This document shows positions 56,768-64,000 of a DNA stretch of 64,000 nt, piece by piece. The first letter of the stretch is position 1; the number at the start of each line of letters is the position of its first letter. Source of the DNA: Rhizoclosmatium globosum (Eukaryota; Chytridiomycota; Chytridiomycetes; Chytridiales; Chytriomycetaceae). Position numbers and translations under genes: made by a program. Location: assembly GCA_002104985.1 (NCBI GenBank), contig MCGO01000054.1:223975-287974 (forward strand). The letters are read 5' to 3'. The notes beneath the pieces were generated by a model, which saw only the letters and a list, made by a program, of their open reading frames with translations, was not told the DNA's origin and made no database searches.

Positions 56768-57690
56768 ATGTCTGAAAATACGGAACTGGTCAATTATATG
56801 TATTTCTTTATGATTTAATAGTTTGATTCAGTTTTTGAGCTTGCCATCCTTTTGTGGTTCACGTGTACTTGACACCAATGTAGTTGCAAGGGAACAGAGA
56901 ATATCCGAATGCTGTAAATGCAGAAACTAGTCAATTATATGTATTTCTTTATGATTTAATAGTTTGATTCAGTTTTTGAGCTTGCCATCCTTTTGTGGTT
57001 CACGTGTACTTGACACCAATGTAGTTGCAAGGGAACAGAGAATATCCGAATGCTGTAAATGCAGAAACTAGTCAATTATATGTATTTCTTTATGATTTAA
57101 TAGTTTGATTCAGTTTTTGAGCTTGCCATCCTTTTGTGGTTCACGTGTACTTGACACCAATGTAGTTGCAAGGGAACAGAGAATATCCGAATGCTGTAAA
57201 TGCAGAAACTAGTCAATTATATGTATTTCTTTATGATTTAATAGTTTGATTCAGTTTTTGAGCTTGCCATCCTTTTGTGGTTCACGTGTACTTGACACCA
57301 ATGTAGTTGCAAGGGAACAGAGAATATCCGAATGCTGTAAATGCAGAAACTAGTCAATTATATGTATTTCTTTATGATTTAATAGTTTGATTCAGTTTTT
57401 GAGCTTGCCATCCTTTTGTGGTTCACGTGTACTTGACACCAATGTAGTTGCAAGGGAACAGAGAATATCCGAATGCTGTAAATGCAGAAACTAGTCAATT
57501 ATATGTATTTCTTTATGATTTAATAGTTTGATTCAGTTTTTGAGCTTGCCATCCTTTTGTGGTTCACGTGTACTTGACCCAATGTAGTTGCAAGGGAACA
57601 GAGAATATCCGAATGCTGTAAATGCAGAAACAGTCAATTATATGTATTTCTTTATGATTTATAGTATGATTCAGTTTTTGTGCTTGCCAT
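56768..57690. repeat. Tandem array, 141-bp unit (array 2), about 6.5 copies
   Basis: The landmark GACACCAATGTAGTTGCAAG recurs at 56871, 57012, 57153, 57294, 57435 and 57576, exactly 141 bp apart each time. The inner copies look identical; the first and last are slightly divergent or shortened. The sequence is unrelated to array 1 although the period is the same. Confidence 0.97.
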
Positions 57691-57704
57691 CTTTTTTTAT
57701 CACA

Positions 57705-57795
57705 GAGTGCGTCCTGCAACAGAGTCCTGCAACATAGTCCTGTTACACAGTCCTGCAACAGCGTCCTCTAAGAGCGTCCTGTGACAGCGTCCTGC
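57705..57795. repeat. 13-bp minisatellite, short block D1
   Basis: About seven 13-mers of the type GTCCTGCAACAGA / GTCCTGTTACACA, related to blocks A-C but with CTGCAAC in place of CTCCAAC. Confidence 0.85.
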
Positions 57796-58017
57796 ATATG
57801 AGACAAAAAAATTTCATCAGCCATTTGGCATCCTCCGCACTCTTTTGCCTGGTCCATACTGGTACTTACTTCAGTTTGATCCCTTGTCTCTAACGTTCTT
57901 TAATACTCTATCCTTTCATTATCCTTTCCTGTCTTTCAGTCTGTGGTCTACGTCTTCTATTGTTCATTGCTCGATATTGTTCTGCCTTGCATTCAGCATC
58001 CTACGTCCTGCTCTTTC

Positions 58018-58440
58018 CTGGCAAAGTCCCCTGCAACACAGTCCTGCAACACAGTCCTGCAACACAGTCCTGCAACACAGTCCTGCAACTCCGTCCTGCA
58101 ACTCTGTTCTCAACACAGTCCTGCAACACCGTCCTGCAACAGAGTCCTGTTACACCGTCCTCAACAGAGTCCTGACACCGTCCTGCAACACCGTCCTGCA
58201 ACAGAGTCCTGTTACACAGTCCTGTCCTGCAACAGAGTCCCGTCCTCCGACCACACTGTCCTGCAACACCGTCCTGCGACACCGTCCTGCAACAGAGTCC
58301 TGTTACACAGTCCTGCAACTCCGTCCTGCAACAGAGTCCTGTTACACCGTCCTGCAACACACTCCTGCAACAGCGTCCTGCAACACAGTCCTGCAACAGA
58401 GTCCTGTTACACCATTTGATATACCTGCAACTGCATCCTG
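58018..58440. repeat. 13-bp minisatellite block D2
   Basis: About 30 units of GTCCTGCAACACA, GTCCTGCAACAGA and GTCCTGTTACACC. The frequent string AACAGAGTCCTGTT is a perfect 5-bp stem with a 4-nt loop. Orientation is the same as blocks A-C and opposite to the block at 47157. Confidence 0.9.
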
Positions 58441-58537
58441 GTCCTTCTTCTCCTTTTTTCTCTCTCTTTGTACTCCCACAAAGGTATGAGGGGTTATTTA
58501 AACTCAATGTATCACTTATTCCAATAAATAGAATATA

Positions 58538-60941
58538 ATGGCCCAGGCTCCAACTCGCATTCTACAATGGGATGGCCCTCCTGCAAGACCAACAGGGCTG
58601 CATGTAATGGTTGAAGGACAAGAATTTTCATATGGAATCAATACTGTAAGTTTATTATTACTGCAGTACCTGCTGCAATACTTAATCAACCCCTTTAGTG
58701 CCCTGGAGGGAGAGCAAATTCTCAACCCTGTACTAACCATCGAGACCGGGAAATTTGGACACATACCACTTTGAGCAGACTCAGTCCTTTGGCTGATCAG
58801 ATCAATAATGTTATTGGAGATCTGCCAGTTTTACTCTGGATGGTCACAAAAGACAACAAACAGAAACAAATGCGAAAGTATTGCTGCAATGCCCATAAAA
58901 AAAGGCATCCACTAAATGTGGGCGGTGATGACCAAGTACAAGGACAGATTGAGCAAGACCAGGGGCTCCAAGATCCTGAACAGGAACAATTGGCCCATCC
59001 CCCACTGATTCAAGAACAGGCCCAACAACTCCAGGTACAAGAACAGTTTGCACAGGCCCCAGAACAGCAGCAAGTTTTACTAAATCAAGTTCCACATGCT
59101 GACCAAGCTATATCTGTACCACAGAGTGAACCTGGAACACTAAATCAAAACCCACACCCAAATGTTGTTCAGGAAATACCTCAGCCACAGTTGCATGAAG
59201 ATCAAACTGGGCCACAATGTCCAAACTCACCCCAAAATCGTCTTCAGGAACTACCTCAGTCTGAGCTTCATGTTCTTTTACAACCTGTAACATATCAGCA
59301 TGTGCCACAAGCACGTCACCATCAACTTCAAAGTCAAGGTCTTGCACAACCATCCCAACTACAACCTTATCGTCAGCCAGCCACATCCTTAACTCAAATA
59401 CAAGGATCTGAACAAGGTCAAGGTGCTTCTTTTGGGCCATCTCTTTATCAAGGACATACCCAGCAACAGCAAGCCGATTTACTTCTTTACTTTAGTGAAA
59501 CACAGAAGACTTCTCAGTCTTCTTCTCATCAACCTTTTCCGATGCAATTGGGTAATTTTGGCAATGTGAGCAACAGAATCTTGGTTTTTGTGTATGGCTA
59601 ACTTTGATTTGAAGCCATACTTCAACCACTCTATTCAAGAGCAAGAAAGTTTACAACTTCGCCAAGAAGTTACCCAACTGAAAACAATGCTAAATCAAGC
59701 CCTTACCAGAATTGCTATGCTTGAAGAAAATAGATCATCAGCTCTAGGTAAGCAGAGTGTTATTAGCAATGAATTCCTCCTGACGTTATGAAGGTTCACC
59801 ACTTTTTGGATCAACATTGAATCAAGGAGGCTTCTTCCCATCTTTGGATAATCTTTTGAATACTCCAACCCAAGCTCCTTCAAATCTTCCCCCACTTGGC
59901 CCGTCTGTGGCTGAAGCAGTCAATGTGAATCAACATGCATCATCTGGAAGTCTGTTTGGATATGGAAATAACACATTTGACAAAGATTTTTGGCTTACCA
60001 AGTCACATGGAAGCCACCAAAGTTCATCTATTCATGCCTCTACTACAATCAGTGCCGAACAAGCCCCTAAGTCCACACAATCCAATGCAATCAGTCCTGC
60101 CCCAATCCCAGAAGTCCAACCTTCCTCAAATACAATCACTACCCTGCAACCCACTTCAATCAATGCTGAAACAATAAGGAGAAGCTCCACATCTGTTGCT
60201 TCAACTGTTCACAGCACTCCAGGTTCAGTCATTGTTGCTCAATACACAAGTGAATCATCAGGTACCAATGATTCTCATGGTGAACCTAGTGGTAGTGAAT
60301 CAGCATCTCCGCAAATTACAACCCAATCCCAACTAAAAAGAAGAGGTCATGACGTGATAACACCTTCTCCTCCATCACGCAAAAAAAGTTCTGAGCCTGA
60401 CTTTTCTTCGGGTTTACATCGGGAAGACAGTGGAAGCAGTGCCCATGGTATGTATAAATACATTAATTAGCGTGACTGATACCAAATCTGTACTAGAAGT
60501 TATTGTTCCGCCATCCAAGAAAAAGCAGCTGTTTACGCCAAACCCACTGTCTTCATCTCGTGGAGAGTTAGTATCTCCTTCATCAGCAGCTCCATTGCAT
60601 ACTACTATGAGTGTTGCAAAAGACACGCCTACTCGCTCTTCTCTTCATGGACACATTTTGGAGCCAAAGGAACGAGAAAGAATCAAACAACAAGCCAAAC
60701 TGGTTCTGGCCAGGAAAAACTGATGCAAAGCCAACATCCAAAAACACCTGGAGATTTGTCAATCTTTGAAGACCACAACCCCCACAATGAAGAAAGTAGT
60801 GGATCTTCTCAGGCTGTTACAAAGAAAAGGACTAAGGAAAAGAAGAAACAGCTACCTGACAACAATGGCCAACCTGAAACATTATCACGTAGTTCACGTC
60901 GTTTGCAGCCACGTATATCTGTATTTTGTATTTACTTTTAA
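58538..60941 (+). CDS. Q/S/P-rich protein with a small Cys-rich N-terminal segment
   Basis: Exons 58538-58645, 58699-59565, about 59611-59747 and about 59793-60450 join cleanly. A further frame continues to 60722 (VLEVIVPPSKKKQLF...IKQQAKLVLARKN) and perhaps to 60941, with one uncertain junction near 60450. The N-terminal part (LQWDGPPARPTGLHVMVEGQ; CPGGRANSQPCTNHRDREIW; KYCCNAHKKRH) has paired Cys/His and may bind zinc. Then follow a Gln/Pro-rich region of about 200 residues, a coiled coil (LQLRQEVTQLKTMLNQALTR) and a Ser/Thr-rich region with basic KRRGHDVITP and SRKKSS stretches. It resembles a transcription or chromatin adaptor. No family is recognised. Confidence 0.5.
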
Positions 60942-60994
60942 TTAAATCTTAATTATAGCCGAAGCCGAAAATCAAGCTTGTCTGCTGCTGCCTG

Positions 60995-61045
60995 TAGGGT
61001 TAGGGTTAGGGTTAGGATCAGGGGTAGCACTAGGGTTAGGGTTAG
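60995..61045. repeat. Interstitial telomeric repeat tract
   Basis: About 50 bp of TTAGGG units with an interruption (ATCAGGGGTAGCAC). It has the same orientation as the terminal telomere and is followed without a gap by 11 T, the poly(A) end of the minus-strand LINE. Confidence 0.93.
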
Positions 61046-61147
61046 TTTTTTTTTTTGAACATTCTTTATTCCGTGGATACCAACAGAGTTTAGGTTAGAA
61101 TAAGATTGAAAAGCAAGAGTCGAAAGAAGTTAGAGTTTCAAGAGTAT

Positions 61148-63329
61148 TCAGAGTTGGCGAAGAAATACAAGTCGGCGGTAAGCAAATACAAGATCGTTCT
61201 TGGCTAGGGCTTTGGTGACAAGAGGGTCTGGCCGGTGGGCTAGAGACAAGTTGTGACGAACAAGGGCAGACTGTTGTGAAGCTGTGAGTTGAGAGTGTTT
61301 GAGAACGTTTGCCATTCCTGAAAAGGGTTTGAAGATAATGTGCTTAAGTTGCTGGTTCGAGTGGATTTCTTGGTCGCGGAAGTATCGTTTGATGGCGGTT
61401 TTCAAGTCAAGTTCGTCGGATTGATGGAAGTACGTACGAATTTGGTTGACAAGAGGCAAGTGTCGAAGAAAGGTTGTGAGAGTACAAGCATCGGGTGAAA
61501 GTGTAGGGATGAGTGTTGGAGGCTTTGCGGCTAGGAGGGCGACAAGGTAGTTGGCACGATCGCGGTACGTCTGGATTCCAAGTAGGTAGCGAACTTGTGG
61601 AGATGGCACAGGTAGAGGCAGGTGTTGTTGAAATGGCTTGAAGATCCACTGGCAGACAGAGTTGATGAGTGTAGTACCAAGATAGTCTAGAGAAGAGAGC
61701 TGCTGTTGGGTAAGTACAGCCATTGCGAGAGGAGTGGCATATTCCCATCGTGAACGGATAAGTGAGAAGAATATGTTTCGGCGGTGGTGGGGATGCCAAA
61801 AGCGAGCGAAAGGCGAGTTTGAGAGTTTCTGGAAGGTTTGACGAGCTTGGTGAATCTTGCCAGTGTAGTACTGATAGAACAAGGGGCCTGAAGTAGAAAT
61901 GTTGATACCAAGGTATTTGTGAGAGTTAGTGTTTGCAATTCGAGTGTTGTTGTAGATGAGGGCGGGACCAGAGTAGTTGATAGTAAAGCACTTAGTTGGA
62001 GAGAGGGACATACGATTCTGTTGGCACCAGCGGGAGATTTCGGTAAAGGCAATTTGGAGATTTTCATTGGAGTTTGTTCTGACGGCCACATCATCGGCAA
62101 AGAGAGATGTAGGAGTGTTGCCTCTGTGGGGGGGAAGGGTGTTGTCTAAGAGATGGGCAAGGTCGTTGATGAAGATGTTGAAGAGAAGTGGGGCTAAGGT
62201 AGAGCCTTGTGGGAGGCCACGGCTGCGGCGGATTGTACGAGAGAGTTTGGAGTTGATGCAGATTTTGGTAAAAGTGGTGGAGAAGAGTTGATGGATGGCT
62301 GCAAGGAGTTGTAGAAGAATGGGACAGTGACCAGTGGAGCGAATATTTTGTTCAAGTTTGAAGAGGAGGATGTGGATGTCAACGGTGTCATAGGCTTTGT
62401 GGAAGTCGAGAAGGAGTGTTCGAGTGGACTGGTGGGAAGTGTTGGCGGCCCAATTCAGGTTACAGATAGTTGAGCGATTTTTGACGAAACCCTGTTGGCT
62501 AGGGTGGAGGGAGGTGAACTGTTTTAGATATACAAGAAGATGTTTTTCGTAGAGGAGACGGAGGATTTACTAAGACCAATGGGACGGAAGTCGAGGAGAG
62601 ACGGGTTTGCTGGCGGGGTGCTTGATTTCGGGATAAGGACTGTGGTGAAGGCTTTCCATTGTTCGGGGATAATTCCAGAGACAAAGATTTGATTAAACAT
62701 GGCAGATAGAAGGTCGGGAAGGTCGGTTGTGAGGCAGAGGTGTTTCAAGAGATCGATGGATATACTGTCGGGACCAGAGGCTTTGTGGAGGGGGTGTTTT
62801 TTTCGATTATGTTGGTGACTTGCTGCGGCGTGGAGAATTCAAAGTTTTGGGGCAGTGGAGGTGGTTGTTCATTGTCAGGGAAAGGGTGTGGCGGTTCAGA
62901 GTAGTTGGGGTCAGCTGAGGCAAATAATTTGTGGAAGGATGTACGAGCATTTTCTAAAAGTTCTTTGGACGGTGTAAATGGTGGGGGTTTCTGGTGGAGG
63001 GATTTCTGGGCTTGGCGGATGGCTTCTGTGGTGGAGACAGGAGGTTTAATAGGTGGATTCTTGGGATTGGTTTTGGGGTCAGAGGATGAGATTTTGGAAA
63101 TGAAAGGGTCATAGAGATCAAGGGCAATTGAACGAAGTTTGTCGGTGAGTTGGTTGTAGATTTCGTTGATGAGATGTTGGGAGTTGTTTGGGGATGTTGG
63201 AGGGGAAATAGTGTTGCGAAAGAGGGGGGTGTAGTGTTGTGGTAGTAGATTGAGGCGAGGTTGACGGCGGTAGTTTATGCGAGAAGAGTATTGAGGAATA
63301 AAGGCTTGGGCTTTATTGGTCATTGGCAC
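61148..63329 (-). CDS. LINE reverse transcriptase (ORF2), two frame breaks
   Basis: Motifs in order on the minus strand: a Pro-rich linker (about 63329-62750); IPEQWKAFTTVLIPK with LLDFRPIGL; YEKHLLVYLKQ and HPSQQGFVKNRSTICN; motif A LLLDFHKAYDTVD; motif B SRGLPQGSTLAPLLFNIFIN; motif C LFADDVAVRTNS (catalytic Asp pair); then LSPTKCFTINY and a helical C-terminal region to VFAYRRLVFLRQL. Two single-base shifts interrupt it, at about 62770 (run of A) and about 62565 (TAAATCC). No apurinic endonuclease domain precedes the linker and no CCHC knuckle follows. It is probably inactive as read, unless the shifts are assembly errors. Confidence 0.85.
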
Positions 63330-63890
63330 GAGAGTTGTTAGACTGAGTAGAAGACATGGTAGGGGGGGTTGTGTTGGAATTCATTTGAGTGTTGCTGGCA
63401 GTTTCTTCGCTCATTTCAACATTGACATCGACGACATTTGGGAATTTTCTTTGAAGGAAGCCAGTGCCACTCATAGTAGTAATCACGAACTGCACGATTG
63501 GGGTTCAAGTCAGAGATCTTCTTCACTCGGTCTGCATTCCATTGAATCTGTTTGGGTGTAGCAGTAGGTCGGTCCATTTCAAACTTGTCCAGAACTTTGA
63601 TGCCATGCGAGTGAAAGAGTTTGGCAATGTGGGCAGCATAGACAATGTTGACTGCAAATTCATGGGTGTTAGGAGAAATTTTGGAGACGTTATAGATCTC
63701 AGATGTTGGAAACTTAAGCTCACTCAATTTAGACTTAATTTCACGATATGTCAGACTTTTGATTCCAGCAACATAAATGATCGCGACTTTAAGGTCTCTC
63801 TCAATTTGCGTGAAATTGCGATAAAAGTCGACGTTTGTGGGAGGGGGGACAGGGGGTTGGGATTGTTGGGATGGGGGCAGGGTTCACAAG
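63313..63890 (-). CDS. LINE ORF1-like protein, frame-shifted
   Basis: Minus-strand frame VDFYRNFTQIERDLKVAIIY, then TYREIKSKLSELKFPTSEIY and THEFAVNIVYAAHIAKLF. This is typical of the ORF1 nucleic-acid-binding region of fungal LINEs. The frame changes near 63470. The rest reads GTGFLQRKFPNVVDVNVEMS and an Asn/Ser/Thr-rich end, which overlaps the start of the RT frame by a few bases. No ATG is evident in the 5' part, so the element may be 5' truncated. Confidence 0.6.
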
Positions 63891-63916
63891 GGAGTCAAGT
63901 ACTTGTCGTACTTAGA

Positions 63917-64000
63917 GTTAGGGTTAGGGTTAGGGTTATATTAGGATTAGGGTTAGGGTTAGGGTTAGGTTAGGGTTAGGGTTAGGGTTAGGTTATAGGG
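63917..64000 (+). repeat. Terminal telomere (TTAGGG)n
   Basis: About 84 bp of TTAGGG with a few variant units (TTAGG, TTATATTAGG), running to the last base of the window, with the G-rich strand reading toward the end as expected for a right-hand chromosome end. Confidence 0.97.

Larger units (their letters stand above)
61046..63916 (-). mobile_element. Telomere-associated non-LTR (LINE-type) retrotransposon
   Basis: The element lies on the minus strand with its 5' end toward the chromosome end. On the plus strand its 3' end is an 11-T run (the poly(A) tail) directly joined to TTAGGG repeats. Its 5' end runs into the terminal telomere at 63917. It encodes an ORF1-like protein and a reverse transcriptase. 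At about 2.87 kb it is shorter than usual LINEs, and I find no AP-type or restriction-type endonuclease. This suggests insertion at open telomere ends followed by telomere addition. Confidence 0.8.

Noticed and set aside
47157..61045. Integrated large DNA virus or Starship element
   Set aside because: No viral capsid, polymerase or packaging ATPase and no DUF3435-type tyrosine recombinase captain is visible. The genes have spliceosomal introns.
61907..62291. Plus-strand frames over the retrotransposon
   Set aside because: Shadow of the reverse-transcriptase frame, which carries motifs A, B and C on the minus strand.

Overview
The window looks like the end of a chromosome from a flagellated (zoosporic, chytrid-like) fungus. 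The sequence signs are: genes with many short GT-AG introns (about 45-60 nt); a gene for the ciliary doublet protein EFHC/Rib72, which only flagellated fungi keep; mitochondrial Pam17, which is typical of fungi; a Crinkler-type protein; F-box/ankyrin genes; and a terminal (TTAGGG)n tract at 63.92-64.00 kb that makes the right edge a telomere. The species cannot be named from the sequence alone.

Region 1 (0-46.6 kb) is ordinary gene-dense chromosome. It holds five tRNAs: three near-identical Arg-ACG, one Lys-TTT and one Val-AAC. Its genes include two receptor-like membrane proteins (one with SH3 domains, one with a SAM domain), four tandem coiled-coil paralogs of which two look decayed, an RtcB RNA ligase with an N-terminal beta-grasp region, a split F-box/ankyrin gene, a Crinkler-like gene, two Pam17 paralogs flanking a PTEN-like phosphatase, an ethanolamine/amino-acid permease, several secreted proteins (B-lectin, LPMO-like, W/N/Q repeat protein, FAD oxidase), EFHC, a calponin-type protein, an MBOAT acyltransferase, an M13 metallopeptidase, a CHAP amidase and a 5'-nucleotidase III.

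Region 2 (about 47.1-61.0 kb) is a subtelomeric accessory island unlike the rest. Truncated kinase fragments and a SAM-domain gene with no visible 5' end lie at its border. Inside, five genes are separated by blocks of related 13-bp/26-bp minisatellites (GTCCTCCAACAGC / GTCCTGTGTTACC and variants) and by two different tandem arrays of about 141 bp. The genes encode a small coiled-coil protein, a large unknown protein, a TET/JBP-like 2-oxoglutarate/Fe(II) dioxygenase, a protein whose N-terminus copies the histone H3 tail but replaces K4, K9 and K27, and a Q/S/P-rich coiled-coil protein. The pairing of a putative DNA-modifying dioxygenase with an H3-tail mimic is the most striking content of the window. 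I infer, but cannot prove, that it is a mobile or selfish element acting on host chromatin.

Region 3 (61.0-64.0 kb) is a minus-strand non-LTR retrotransposon (ORF1 and reverse transcriptase) whose poly(A) tail joins directly to an interstitial TTAGGG tract and whose 5' end abuts the terminal telomere repeats. No endonuclease domain is recognisable, so it may attach at telomere ends.

Several otherwise good genes (M13 peptidase, LINE, ankyrin gene, coiled-coil paralogs) show one-base frame breaks, at least three of them in or next to A-runs. Some may be uncorrected assembly indels rather than true pseudogenes. Gene models here were spliced by eye, so exon borders are approximate unless stated.
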